Assembly: GCA_965232015.1 (NCBI GenBank)
Contig: OZ246946.1
Location: 2,666,001-2,730,000, forward strand
Reading direction: 5' to 3'
DNA from: JAJEAO01 sp963667635
Lineage (GTDB): Bacteria; Acidobacteriota; Vicinamibacteria; Marinacidobacterales; Marinacidobacteraceae
DNA: 64,000 nt
Shown piece by piece: positions 41,873 to 50,529 of the stretch (position 1 is the first letter of the stretch; each line of letters starts with the position of its first letter). The notes under the pieces are model-generated. The model did no database searches, was not told where the DNA came from, and saw nothing but the letters and a program-made list of their open reading frames with translations. The translations under genes were made by a program, and so were the position numbers.

Positions 41873-42396
41873 GCGGGTTCCGCGGCCTCTGCGGCGGGCG
41901 CCCGGGAGATTTCCATGTAGGCCATGCGAAGCTGGAAGAGAACCTGCGACAGGAACCGCGCGTCGGTCTCGCCGAGCCGGTTTCGGGTCTTCGTCTGAAG
42001 CATCTCGAGGAGACCGATGGTGGCTTCGAGACCGGCCAGGATCTCGGCTCGGCGGGCCTCCGCGTCGCCGCCTTTCTCGGAGCGGCGATCCAGCAGCATC
42101 GCCGCTTGCATATGAAGGAGCTGGACGAGTTGCTGGAATCTCGGGTCGTCGCGGGGCCGGTCGGTCTCGGCGGCCGCGGTCCCGGACTTCGGCGGCGCCC
42201 TGTCGGCCGCGGTCCCGGACTTCGGCGGAGCGCTGTCGGGCGCGTCCTCGGAAACGCCGGGGGCGCTTTCGGACGCCGGGTCGGTGGCCGCTTCCTCGTC
42301 CGGCGCCGCCGGGTCCGGAGCCCGACGCTCTCCGTCCCGGGTGAAGGCGCGCCGGTCCCGGACGATGATGGGTGGTCTGGATTCGCCTTCGCTCAT
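41869..42396 (-). CDS. DUF1844 domain protein
   Basis: A 175-residue protein. The N-terminal ~80 residues are disordered and contain a near-exact duplication of an 11-residue block (APPKSGTAA), encoded by a 33-bp tandem repeat at about 42170-42236. The C-terminal half (about 88-165) is the DUF1844 domain: 'QQLVQLLHMQAAMLLDRRSE', 'EATIGLLEMLQTKTRNRLGE', 'FLSQVLFQLRMAYMEIS'. The family is frequent in Acidobacteriota and Deltaproteobacteria and has no known function. It is the first gene of the ribF-cysS transcription unit and is divergent from mazG across 101 bp. Confidence 0.85.
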   Translation of the reverse strand: MSEGESRPPIIVRDRRAFTRDGERRAPDPAAPDEEAATDPASESAPGVSEDAPDSAPPKSGTAADRAPPKSGTAAAETDRPRDDPRFQQLVQLLHMQAAMLLDRRSEKGGDAEARRAEILAGLEATIGLLEMLQTKTRNRLGETDARFLSQVLFQLRMAYMEISRAPAAEAAEPA

Positions 42397-42497
42397 GGTG
42401 TTCGCCCTCGATTCCCGATCGTGCGGGCGTGGAATCCTAACGATCGGACCGGCGGCGAGTTGTGGCGGCGGGGGCGGGGCGGAACAATCCCCACTCC

Positions 42498-43214
42498 ATG
42501 GTGCCGCCCGAACCCCCGGTCCCGATCTCTCCGGCGGCCCGCGCCGGAGGCGCCTCCACCGCCCGCCTGGCCGCCATCATGGAGCGGCTGCGGGGGGAGG
42601 ACGGCTGTCCGTGGGACCGGGAGCAGACCTGGGCCTCGCTCCGCCGCTACGTGATCGAGGAGGCGTTCGAACTCGTCGAGGCGATCGGCCGGGGTGATCC
42701 GGACGCCGTCCGGGAGGAGTGCGGCGACCTGCTCCTCGAGGTCGTGTTCGTCGCCCGGATCGCAGCCGAGGCTGGCCGCTTCGGGCTCGCGGAAGTCGCT
42801 CGGGACGTCGGCGACAAGCTGATCCGTCGCCACCCGCACGTCTTCGGAGGCGCCTCGCCGGCCTCCGGGACCGCGGAAGCCCTCGCAAGCTGGGAGGAGG
42901 TCAAGGCGCAGGAGAAGGCTGCCGGAAAAGGCGCCGGGCGCCGGCGGGTCCCCGCCCTTCCGGCGCTCCTCGCGGCGTCGAAGCTCCTCGAACGCGACGG
43001 TCTGGATGACTTGCCGTCCCTCGCCGGGGCGGCCGCCGCTCTCGCCGCGGCGGCGGCGGAAGGCGATGCAGCCGAAGTGGAGCGGGCCGGCGGCGAGCTC
43101 CTCCTCGCCTCGGCGGCGGCGGTCCGGGACGGGGGCGCCGACCCCGAGGTCGCGCTGCGCTCGGCGCTGGAGCGCCGCTGGAGCGCCGGACTCCAGTCCG
43201 GCACGATGGAGTGA
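42498..43214 (+). CDS. mazG: MazG-family nucleoside triphosphate pyrophosphohydrolase
   Basis: A 238-residue MazG. The N-terminal domain has 'LRGEDGCPWDREQTWASLRR', 'YVIEEAFELVEAIG' and 'EECGDLLLEVVFVARIAAEA' with the ExxE/ExxD metal ligands, then 'LIRRHPHVFGG'. A shorter, Ala-rich C-terminal domain follows. It removes non-canonical or excess NTPs. The last residues (WSAGLQSGTME) are encoded by a copy of the dispersed GCCGGACTCCAGTCCGGC palindrome, so the repeat has replaced or extended the natural C-terminus. Confidence 0.88.
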   Translation: MVPPEPPVPISPAARAGGASTARLAAIMERLRGEDGCPWDREQTWASLRRYVIEEAFELVEAIGRGDPDAVREECGDLLLEVVFVARIAAEAGRFGLAEVARDVGDKLIRRHPHVFGGASPASGTAEALASWEEVKAQEKAAGKGAGRRRVPALPALLAASKLLERDGLDDLPSLAGAAAALAAAAAEGDAAEVERAGGELLLASAAAVRDGGADPEVALRSALERRWSAGLQSGTME

Positions 43215-43440
43215 GGCTCTTCACCAGTCCGTGACCGCCAAGCGCAGGCGCCCTCGCTTCGACAGATTGCCGGCCCCCCACCGGGAGAACTGGTGGAGTC
43301 CGGCGCGCCGGGCCGCCGGCGCGCCGAACTCCAGTTCGGCAATTTCCCCGCAAGGCTGGTCCCTGGCGGGTACCACGCTCGAGAGCCTGCGACGGTCCCG
43401 CTCGTCTGGAATTGCCGGACTGGAGTCCGGCGCGCCGGCA
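43180..43440. repeat. Dispersed palindromic repeat cluster between mazG and the ABC importer
   Basis: GAGCGCCGGACTCCAGTCCG at about 43181 overlaps the mazG 3' end. A second set holds GGGAGAACTGG at about 43282, the variant palindrome CGCCGAACTCCAGTTCGGC at about 43322 and GCCGGACTGGAGTCCGGC at about 43416. Apart from the mazG end, 43215-43455 contains no gene. Confidence 0.75.
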
Positions 43441-43455
43441 GGTACGATCGGGCGC

Positions 43456-44322
43456 ATGAGTAGGGGCCGACTCCTCCTGGCGCCCGCGCTCGCGGCGGGT
43501 GGGCTCCTCGCGTGCGGAGGCGGGGGCGGTTCCGGAGCGGACGAACCCGCCGGCCCGCTCGTGGTCGCGGCGGACGTGGGGTTCGCTCCCCACGCCATGA
43601 TGACCGGCAGCGGGGACGTGGAAGGGTTCAACGTGGACCTCGCGCGCGAGATCGCGGCCCGACTCGGGAGGCCCGGGGTCGAAGTCGTGGACTTCGAGTG
43701 GTCCTCCATCTTTTCCGGCCTCTATGCCCGCCGATTCGAATTCGTCATCGCCCCGACGACGATCACCGAAGGCCGGGCCCGGCGGGTGCTCCTGACCGAG
43801 GGCTACCTCGACACCGATCCGGTCTTTCTGAGGCGCCGCGACCAGCCGGAACTCGACGATCTCGCCCAGCTCGCCGGCGAAGTGGTGGCGGTCAACAACG
43901 GCTCGGCCTACGACCTGTGGGCTACCGGGAACGCCGAATCTCTCGGCTTCGAGGTCCAGCGCTACGGCAAGAACGCCGATGCGGTCCAGGCCGTCCTGTC
44001 GGGGAGGGCGTTCGCCAACCTGGTCGGGGAATCTGTCGCCCGCTGGGTGGTGCGGCAGAACCCCTCGGTGCGGGCCGACTACCGGATCCGGGCCGAGACC
44101 GCGTTCGCCATCGCCTTCCGCAACGACGACGGCGAGACGCGCAACCGGGTCGAGGCCGTCCTCGAATGCCTGAAGGTCGAGGGCGTGCTGGCGAGGATCC
44201 ATCGCGACTGGCTCGGGGAGGACCCCGCGCCGGGGTCGGCGGCGGTCACGGCCTACGAGGGCTTCGGCCCACCCGGGCTCCCCGGCTTCGAGCCCACTCC
44301 GGGCCGAGTCCCCTGCGGTTGA
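43456..44322 (+). CDS. Amino-acid ABC transporter substrate-binding lipoprotein
   Basis: A 288-residue periplasmic binding protein of family 3. Its lipobox is LLAC (ALAAGGLLACGGGGG), so it is lipid-anchored. Family markers are 'VEGFNVDLAREIAARLG', 'WSSIFSGLYARRFEFVIAPT', 'VVAVNNGSAYDLWA' and 'GVLARIHRDWLGE'. The ligand is probably a polar amino acid, but the binding residues do not allow a precise call. It is the first gene of a four-gene importer operon; its TGA overlaps the TTG start of the ATPase. Confidence 0.9.
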   Translation: MSRGRLLLAPALAAGGLLACGGGGGSGADEPAGPLVVAADVGFAPHAMMTGSGDVEGFNVDLAREIAARLGRPGVEVVDFEWSSIFSGLYARRFEFVIAPTTITEGRARRVLLTEGYLDTDPVFLRRRDQPELDDLAQLAGEVVAVNNGSAYDLWATGNAESLGFEVQRYGKNADAVQAVLSGRAFANLVGESVARWVVRQNPSVRADYRIRAETAFAIAFRNDDGETRNRVEAVLECLKVEGVLARIHRDWLGEDPAPGSAAVTAYEGFGPPGLPGFEPTPGRVPCG

Positions 44323-45065
44323 CCGACCGCACCCTCCGGCGTCCGGTCCTCGAGTTCGAGGGAGTCGGCAAGCGCTTCGGCTCCATCCCCGCCCTCGACG
44401 GCGTGGACCTCGCGATCCGCGAGGGAGAGCTGGTGGCCCTGATCGGCCCTTCCGGTTCGGGCAAGAGCACGCTCCTCCGCTGCGCCAACCGGCTCGCCGT
44501 ACCGGATGTCGGCACGGTCCGGTTCGAAGGCCGCGAGGTGCCCGGCGGGGGCGCCGAACTGGCCGGAGTCCGGCGGCGGATGGGGATGGTGTTTCAGGCG
44601 TTCAACCTCTACCCGCACCTGTCCGCCCTCGAAAACGCGGCGCTCGCGCCCCGCCGCGCCGCGGGGTGGAGCGCGGAGCGGGCCCGGCTCGCCGCCAGGG
44701 AAGCGCTCGAACGGGTGGGGCTCGCGGACCGCCTCGACGCCCGTCCCGATCAGCTCTCGGGCGGGCAGCAGCAGCGGGTGGCCATCGCGCGGGCGCTCGC
44801 GTTGGCGCCCCGCATCCTCCTCCTCGACGAACCCACCAGCGCCCTCGATCCGGAGCTCGTGGGGAGCGTCCTCGGCGTGATTCGATCGCTCGCCGACGAC
44901 GGCGTGGCCATGCTCATCGCAACCCACGAGATCGGGTTCGCCCGGGAGGCGGCGGACCGGATCGTGTTCCTCGACGCCGGAAGCGTCGTGGAGTCGGGAC
45001 CCCCGGGGCGGATCCTCGAGCGTCCGGAGACCGAGCGACTGCGAACCTTCCTCAAGCGGCTCTGA
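44319..45065 (+). CDS. Amino-acid ABC transporter ATP-binding protein (GlnQ-like)
   Basis: A 248-residue ATPase. Walker A is 'LIGPSGSGKSTLLRCANRL', the Q-loop region 'GMVFQAFNLYPHLSALEN', the signature 'LSGGQQQRVAIARALAL', Walker B 'ILLLDEPTSALDPELVG' and the switch His in 'IATHEIGFAREAADRI'. No ATG is available before the domain. The TTG at 44319, within TTGA overlapping the upstream stop, is the likely start. It energises the two downstream permeases. Confidence 0.92.
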   Translation: MTDRTLRRPVLEFEGVGKRFGSIPALDGVDLAIREGELVALIGPSGSGKSTLLRCANRLAVPDVGTVRFEGREVPGGGAELAGVRRRMGMVFQAFNLYPHLSALENAALAPRRAAGWSAERARLAAREALERVGLADRLDARPDQLSGGQQQRVAIARALALAPRILLLDEPTSALDPELVGSVLGVIRSLADDGVAMLIATHEIGFAREAADRIVFLDAGSVVESGPPGRILERPETERLRTFLKRL

Positions 45066-45075
45066 GCGGTAGCCC

Positions 45076-45777
45076 GTGGAGATCTTCTTCGACCGGGAGG
45101 CGCTCGCCCTCGCCTGGCCGGCGGTCCGTTCGGGCATCGCGGTCACGCTGCAGCTCGCACTCGCCTCGATCGCGGCGGGGGTGGCGCTCGGTTTCGCGCT
45201 GGCGGTGGTTCGGGCTCTCGGGGGCCGGTGGGGTCGGGTCGCTTCGCCGGCGATCGTGGCCTACGCCGATGCGTTCCGGGCGATCCCGCCGCTCGTGCTC
45301 CTGGTCGTCATCTACTTCGCCGCTCCGTTCGCCGGCTTCGAGCTGAGCGGCTTCCTCGCGTCCTTCGCCGCCCTCGTCCTGGTGCTCGGCGCCTCGGCGG
45401 AGGAGATCTTCTGGGCGGGCATCACCGCGGTGGAGCGGGGACAGTGGGAGGCCGCGCTCTCCACCGGGCTGTCGCGGCGTACGACGCTGTTTCGGGTCGT
45501 TCTGCCCCAGGCGGTGCTGCTCACCGTGCCGCCGCTCACGAACCGCGCCATCGCCACCGGGAAGAACACCGCTCTCGCCTCGGTGGTGGCGGTGCCCGAG
45601 GTGCTGAATCAGGCCACCAGCATCCAGGCCCAGACCGCGAGTCCGGCGCCGCTCCTGCTCGCGGCCGGCGTCTATGTGGCCCTCTTCCTGCCGCTCGTCC
45701 GGATCGGACGGTGGCTCGAAACGCGCACCCCCACCGGCGCCGGCGGCCGTTCCACCGCCCTCTCCCGGACCCACTGA
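45076..45777 (+). CDS. Amino-acid ABC transporter permease
   Basis: A 233-residue HisM/GlnP-type permease with about five membrane helices. The N-terminal module 'SGIAVTLQLALASIAAGVAL' and the cytoplasmic EAA loop ('EAALSTGLSRRTTLFRVVLP') are typical. It starts with GTG 10 bp after the ATPase. The neighbouring gene encodes a second, homologous permease, so the importer is a heterodimer. Confidence 0.9.
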   Translation: MEIFFDREALALAWPAVRSGIAVTLQLALASIAAGVALGFALAVVRALGGRWGRVASPAIVAYADAFRAIPPLVLLVVIYFAAPFAGFELSGFLASFAALVLVLGASAEEIFWAGITAVERGQWEAALSTGLSRRTTLFRVVLPQAVLLTVPPLTNRAIATGKNTALASVVAVPEVLNQATSIQAQTASPAPLLLAAGVYVALFLPLVRIGRWLETRTPTGAGGRSTALSRTH

Positions 45778-45786
45778 GTCTTCGTC

Positions 45787-46476
45787 GTGAACGAGCTGTT
45801 CGAGACCTTTCTGAACCCGGGGGTCATGGGCGAGAGCGCCGGGCTGCTCCTGCGCGGTCTGGTCGTGACCGTCGAGCTGGCTCTCCTCGTGGTCCCGGCC
45901 GGACTCGCCCTCGGGGCGTGTCTGGCCGTCGCCCAGACGCTCGCGCCGTCGTGGCTCGAACGGGTCGTTTCGCTCGGCGTGGACCTGGTGCGGGCCTTCC
46001 CGCCGCTCGTCCTGCTCGTGCTGGTCGTCCACGGTCTTCCGTTCGCGGGAATCGAGCTCCCCGCGCTCGCGGGAGCGGCGGTCGCGCTCACGCTGAACAC
46101 CTCGTCCTACTACGGTGAGATCGTCCGCGCCGGGATCGCCGGGGTCGGCGCCGGGCAGTGGGAGGCGGCGCGCTCCACCGGGCTGGGAACGCTGGGCGTC
46201 CTCCGGTTCGTCGTCCTGCCCCAGGCGGTGCGCAAGGTCCTCCCCGACCTCGTCGGGAACACGCTCGAGGCGGTGAAACTGACCGCGCTCGCGAGCGTCG
46301 TGGCGTTGCCGGACCTCCTCCGCATGGCGCGCATCGCCCAGGGGGTCCACTTCAACCCCTCGCCGCTGATCCTCGCCACCGCCCTCTACCTCGCGCTCCT
46401 GTGGCCTCTCGCCCGGTTCGTCCGCCAGCTCGGCGCGACGAAGCCCGAGCCCGGGGTCGCCGAGCTCCCGGGCTGA
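45787..46476 (+). CDS. Amino-acid ABC transporter permease
   Basis: A 229-residue HisM/GlnP-type permease: 'ESAGLLLRGLVVTVELALLV', 'VRAFPPLVLLVLVVHGLPFA', and the EAA loop 'EAARSTGLGTLGVLRFVVLP' followed by 'QAVRKVLPDLVGN'. It is homologous to the preceding permease and starts 9 bp after it. Its 3' end is only 11 bp from the convergent end of comEC. Confidence 0.9.
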   Translation: MNELFETFLNPGVMGESAGLLLRGLVVTVELALLVVPAGLALGACLAVAQTLAPSWLERVVSLGVDLVRAFPPLVLLVLVVHGLPFAGIELPALAGAAVALTLNTSSYYGEIVRAGIAGVGAGQWEAARSTGLGTLGVLRFVVLPQAVRKVLPDLVGNTLEAVKLTALASVVALPDLLRMARIAQGVHFNPSPLILATALYLALLWPLARFVRQLGATKPEPGVAELPG

Positions 46477-46487
46477 CCGGCGCGGAG

Positions 46488-48932
46488 TCAGTGGGACGGA
46501 AGGAAGGTGCGCACCCGCAGAGCTCCGTCAGGCCCGATCTCCACGGTGACCGCTCCGTCTTCGTCGGTTCGGAGGACCCGGGCCCCGCTCGCCTCCAGGC
46601 GGGCGAGGACGGAAGCGTCGGGGAGGCGGCGCCGGGAGTCTTCGCGGGTGGAGAGGATCGCGACTCCGGGCGCGACGACGTCGAGGAATCGCCGGGAGGT
46701 CGCCGTGCGGCTGCCGTGGTGTCCCACCTTCAGGACATCGGCGGCGAGCGACCCGGGACGCCGCTCGAGGAGAACCGCCTCCGCTTCCTCGCCGGCGTCC
46801 CCGGTGAGGAGCAGGCGGCGCCCGGCGTACTCCACCGCGAGCACGACGGAACGCTCGTTGGCGGCCCGCTCCGGCTGAACGATCGTCTCGCCCGCGAGCA
46901 GAACCTCGAATCGGGCGCCGCCGAGGGTGAACGACTCCCCTTCGACCAGTCTCCGCGTACGGGGAAGGGCTTCCCGGGTCCGCCGGACGGCCGGACGCAT
47001 GTCCTGCGCGAGGGCCGCGCTCTCCCACAGCTCCGCCGCCGGCACGTCGCGGAGCACTCCCGGGATCCCGCCGATGTGGTCGAGATCCCCATGGGTGGGA
47101 AGCGCCGCGCTCAGGCGACGGATGCCGGCGTGGAACAGGAACGGGGCGACGATCTCCTCGCCGGCGCTCCAGCCCGCGAACGCCGTCCCGGCGTCCACGA
47201 GCACCGCCCCTCCCTCCGGAAGCTCCAGAACCAGCGCGTCCCCCATCCCCACGTCGAGCGCGGTCAGCCGGAGCATCGCGTCGGGGCGCCCGGCCCACGG
47301 CAGGATGGGGAGGGTCAGGACGAGGAGCGCCCCGGTCAGAAGCGCGCGGCGGCGACCGCGCAGGATCAGCGCCGCCGTCCCGAGCCCGATCCAGAGGACG
47401 AGCCACCCGAACGCCGGCGTAGCGACGCCGAACGCCCCGAACGGCAGATCGGCGCCGAAGGCGCTGACCGCGATCAGCGCCCGGACCGTCCCGTCGAGCG
47501 CCGCGAGCAGCGCCGGGCCCACGACCGGGGCCGACCCGAACACCAGCCAGGCGAAGCCGAGCCCGAGCACCGGCCCGGCGAGGAGCGTCGCCGGGACGGC
47601 GACCAGGACGCCTCCGACGACGACCCGCCCGAAGTGCCACGCGAGGATGGGGAAGGTCGCGAGCTGCGCCGCGAGCGTCACGACGAGGGTCTCGACGGTC
47701 CAGCGACGCCACGCGGGCGGGCGGTCCCATGCCGCCTCCGCCGGATCCCGCGCTCGCACCGCGGCCACGATCGCCAGCGTCGCCGCGAAGCTGAGCTGGA
47801 ATCCCACGTCGAGGGCGTTCCACGGGGACCACGCCAGAAGCGCCAGCCCGGCGAGGCCAAGACCGTTCAGCGCTTCTCCGAGGAGACCGCGCCGGAGCGA
47901 AAGAACCACGACCCCGGCCATGAGCGCCGCACGCACGACCGAGGGCCTCCCGGCGCACAACGCGGCGTAGAGGGGCAGGGCGAACAGGAGCACGAGCAGA
48001 GCGTGGCGGCGGCGCATGCCGCCAGCGACCAGCGGCCAGTAGAGCAAGGCGCTCACGATCCCGACGTGAAGGCCGCTGACCGCCATCACGTGGAGCGTCC
48101 CGGCGTCGCGAAACGCCCGCTCCACCTCCGGCGTCACCAGCGTCCGGTCGCCGATCAGCATCGCGGCGACCACGCCGCGAACGGCCGGATCCAGCCCGGC
48201 GGCCGCAATGCGGGACCGGATCGCGGCGCGCGCGGCGCGGATGCCTCTCCACCACGGCGGCGCCACCTCCACCTCGGTCACCAGCAGCCCGCTCTTCGTG
48301 GAACCGAACAGCGTCACCGGGCCCCGGAACGGGCGCTCTCCCGGATTCGACGGCGGCGAGGGCGGCGAAACCCGCGCCCAGACGCGAACCCGGGCGCCGC
48401 GCGCGAGGCGCTCGAGCCGCCGCCGATCCCCGTTCACCGTGACCTGGGCGACGCCGCGCACCGGCCAGTCCCGCTGGTTCGCGAACAGCCGTTCGACCGC
48501 AACCCGAAGGACCGCCCGGTCGCCGGTGTCCTCCGGCTCGCGCTCCAGTCGTCCTTCGAGCCGGATCGGCCGCTCGAGCCGGTCGGGGCCGAGCGAGCGG
48601 GCCACGGTCGCGAGCGACGAGGAAGAGGCGAGCGAGGGCGCCGCCAGCGCTCCGCTGATCGTGGCGCCGGCGACAAGAGCGGCGACGCCCGCAACGAGGC
48701 GCCGGCTCCCGGAGCGCACGGACGGCGACGTCAGACGCCAGGCGACCCCGAGGAGCGCCAGGGCGGCCCCGCAGCCGGCGGCCCTCAATCCGGGACCGGC
48801 CGACGCCACCCAGCCGCCGGTCCCGACGATGCCGAGCCAGTACCCGGCCGCCAGCAGGAGGAGCGGGGCCCGACCCGCTCGCCGGATCCCCGCTCTTTCG
48901 ATCCAGGTCGCGGCGTCGCCCATCCGCGGCAT
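46488..48932 (-). CDS. comEC: ComEC/Rec2-family DNA-uptake channel
   Basis: An 814-residue polytopic membrane protein. The N-terminal helices (about 20-90) precede an OB-like soluble domain ('IRLEGRLEREPEDTGDRAVL'). Then comes the competence core 'VAAMLIGDRTLVTPEVERAF', 'TLHVMAVSGLHVGIVSALLY', 'RPSVVRAALMAGVVVLSLRR' and 'WNALDVGFQLSFAATLAIVA'. The C-terminal metallo-beta-lactamase-like domain (about 560-814) has 'DVGMGDALVLELP', 'LPTHGDLDHIGGIPGVL', 'LLLTGDAGEEAEAVLL' and 'VLKVGHHGSRTATS'. It transports single-stranded DNA across the inner membrane. The ATG at 48932 is 5 bp after the upstream stop; 48923 is an alternative. Confidence 0.9.
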   Translation of the reverse strand: MPRMGDAATWIERAGIRRAGRAPLLLLAAGYWLGIVGTGGWVASAGPGLRAAGCGAALALLGVAWRLTSPSVRSGSRRLVAGVAALVAGATISGALAAPSLASSSSLATVARSLGPDRLERPIRLEGRLEREPEDTGDRAVLRVAVERLFANQRDWPVRGVAQVTVNGDRRRLERLARGARVRVWARVSPPSPPSNPGERPFRGPVTLFGSTKSGLLVTEVEVAPPWWRGIRAARAAIRSRIAAAGLDPAVRGVVAAMLIGDRTLVTPEVERAFRDAGTLHVMAVSGLHVGIVSALLYWPLVAGGMRRRHALLVLLFALPLYAALCAGRPSVVRAALMAGVVVLSLRRGLLGEALNGLGLAGLALLAWSPWNALDVGFQLSFAATLAIVAAVRARDPAEAAWDRPPAWRRWTVETLVVTLAAQLATFPILAWHFGRVVVGGVLVAVPATLLAGPVLGLGFAWLVFGSAPVVGPALLAALDGTVRALIAVSAFGADLPFGAFGVATPAFGWLVLWIGLGTAALILRGRRRALLTGALLVLTLPILPWAGRPDAMLRLTALDVGMGDALVLELPEGGAVLVDAGTAFAGWSAGEEIVAPFLFHAGIRRLSAALPTHGDLDHIGGIPGVLRDVPAAELWESAALAQDMRPAVRRTREALPRTRRLVEGESFTLGGARFEVLLAGETIVQPERAANERSVVLAVEYAGRRLLLTGDAGEEAEAVLLERRPGSLAADVLKVGHHGSRTATSRRFLDVVAPGVAILSTREDSRRRLPDASVLARLEASGARVLRTDEDGAVTVEIGPDGALRVRTFLPSH

Positions 48933-48937
48933 CCCGC

Positions 48938-49618
48938 CTACGCCGAGGGAGGAGATGACGGCAGTTCCAGTCGCCGGGCGATCCGCCGGCGCGCCGCCTC
49001 GCGCACCGCCCGCCGCCAGCTTCGCTCCGGCATCCGCTCCCGATGCCCGGAGAGCGCCGCGAGGGCGCCGCGGTGCGCGTCCGCTCGAACCGCCGGCGGA
49101 AGCGCACGGCCGAGGCGATCGAGGAGCGCAGCCCACGCCGCCTCGAGCCGCGCCTCCCCGGCGTTCGGGGCCTCCGCCCGGGCCTCGCGGAGGACGCCGC
49201 GGATCTCGATGGCGGCCTCGCGCGCCATGGCTTCGATCCCGGCGGCGGTCTCCGGATCGGCGCCGAGCCCGGTCGGCGTCCGGTAGCCGGAGAGGACGAC
49301 GACCGGGTCGGGTCGCGGGGGCGCGGCGGCCGCCGGACGGGGCGCTGGAGCGCCGCCAGTTCGACGCCTCCGGGTGGCGGCCGCCGCCTCCACCGCCGAC
49401 TCGCAGCGCCCCAGCGGCATCCGCGGCGAAGCGCGGAGGCTCCGATCGAGGGCGATCCGGATCCCCTCCAGGGCGGCCTCGAGCGGGATCCCGCGTCGCT
49501 CCCAGCGCCGGACGACGTCCCAGTCGGCCGGGGTCAGCAGCGGGGCGCCCCCGCGGAGGCGGGTGAACTCACGCTCGACCGCGACGAGGTAATCGGCCGG
49601 GCGCGCCGTTGCCGTCAC
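48938..49618 (-). CDS. Conserved hypothetical protein between birA and comEC
   Basis: I do not recognise a characterised family for this 226-residue soluble protein. The N-terminal ~60 residues have a compact helical pattern: 'DYLVAVEREFTRLRGGAPLL', 'PADWDVVRRWERRGIPLEAA', 'LEGIRIALDRS'. These resemble small helical domains near DNA-replication or primosome proteins, but that is only a resemblance. The centre is Pro/Ala-rich, and the C-terminus is helical and Arg-rich. The GTG start at 49618 overlaps the birA stop (GTGA), so it is translationally coupled. Confidence 0.65.
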   Translation of the reverse strand: MTATARPADYLVAVEREFTRLRGGAPLLTPADWDVVRRWERRGIPLEAALEGIRIALDRSLRASPRMPLGRCESAVEAAAATRRRRTGGAPAPRPAAAAPPRPDPVVVLSGYRTPTGLGADPETAAGIEAMAREAAIEIRGVLREARAEAPNAGEARLEAAWAALLDRLGRALPPAVRADAHRGALAALSGHRERMPERSWRRAVREAARRRIARRLELPSSPPSA

Positions 49619-50529
49619 TGCAGAGCGGCGGCTCCCGTCCGGACGCCGACTCCGGCGCGTTCCGGCGCGGCCCGGTGGTCGGCTCGCAGGGCGTCCACGG
49701 CGTGAACCACGGTCCGACCCCCGCCGTCGAGCGCCACCGCCAGGCCGCCGCCGGGGTCGAGGCCGTCGGTGACGCCGGAGACCTCGGTTCCGTGGGGGAG
49801 TTCCACGCGGCAGCGCTGTCCCCGGGACGCCGGGCTGAGCGCCTCCCACCGGGTCGTCACCCACAACGGATCGGCAGCGAGTCGGCGCGCGGTCCTTCGG
49901 AAGGACGCCACGACCGCGCCGGCGAGCTCGGCGCGGCTCACCGCCGGTCCGAGAGCGCCGGGCGGCGCCGCGGCGCCCGACAGATCCAGCGCGAGATCCT
50001 CGGGGATCGGGCGCAGATTCACCCCGAACCCGACGACGGCGAGCCCCGGTCGGTCCGGCGCGAACCCGGCTTCGACGAGGATCCCGGCGACCTTGCAGCC
50101 ATGGAGGTCGAGATCGTTGGGCCAGCGAAGGACCACCGGCGCTCCGCTCGTCCGGCGGATCGCCGCGGCGAGCGCCACCCCGGCGGCGATCGGCAGCAGC
50201 CCGAGGCGGGCCGCCGTCGGGAACGATTCGCCCGGTGTTTCCGGGAAGGGCTCGGCGAGCAGGCTGAGATAGAGCCCCCCGCGGGGAGATTCCCACGAAC
50301 GCCCATAGCGACCCCGACCGGCGGTCTGCTCCTCGGCGACGAACACGCCGCCGTCCCCGCACCGACCCTCGCCATCGAGAGCCGCCATCCGAGCGAGGTC
50401 GTTCGTGGACCCCGTCCTTCCCCACACGCCGAGGAACGGGGGCGGACTGGCTGGAGGAAATGCTTCGAAGACGGCTTCGCGGACCCGCCCGGCGAAACCC
50501 GCGCCCGCGGACGCGACGAGCTCAGCCAC
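49615..50529 (-). CDS. birA: Biotin-[acetyl-CoA-carboxylase] ligase
   Basis: A 304-residue biotin-protein ligase without an N-terminal DNA-binding domain. Visible are 'LGVWGRTGSTNDLARMAALD', the biotin/ATP loop 'EEQTAGRGRYGRSWESPRGG', 'VLRWPNDLDLHGCKVAGILV' and 'LAVVGFGVNLRPIP'. The C-terminal SH3-like domain is present ('RCRVELPHGTEVSGVTDGLD'). Its substrate should be the BCCP at 26155-26667. The GTG start overlaps the end of the B12-binding protein gene by 8 bp. Lacking an HTH, it cannot repress a biotin operon as E. coli BirA does. Confidence 0.92.
   Translation of the reverse strand: MAELVASAGAGFAGRVREAVFEAFPPASPPPFLGVWGRTGSTNDLARMAALDGEGRCGDGGVFVAEEQTAGRGRYGRSWESPRGGLYLSLLAEPFPETPGESFPTAARLGLLPIAAGVALAAAIRRTSGAPVVLRWPNDLDLHGCKVAGILVEAGFAPDRPGLAVVGFGVNLRPIPEDLALDLSGAAAPPGALGPAVSRAELAGAVVASFRRTARRLAADPLWVTTRWEALSPASRGQRCRVELPHGTEVSGVTDGLDPGGGLAVALDGGGRTVVHAVDALRADHRAAPERAGVGVRTGAAALQ

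Noticed and set aside
46158..49286. Long plus-strand open frame (over 1000 codons) opposite comEC
   Set aside because: It is an antisense shadow typical of very GC-rich DNA: Arg/Pro/Gly-rich, no recognisable domain, and fully opposite the well-conserved comEC gene. The same applies to long antisense frames opposite tamB, the Omp85 gene, icmF and rpsA.
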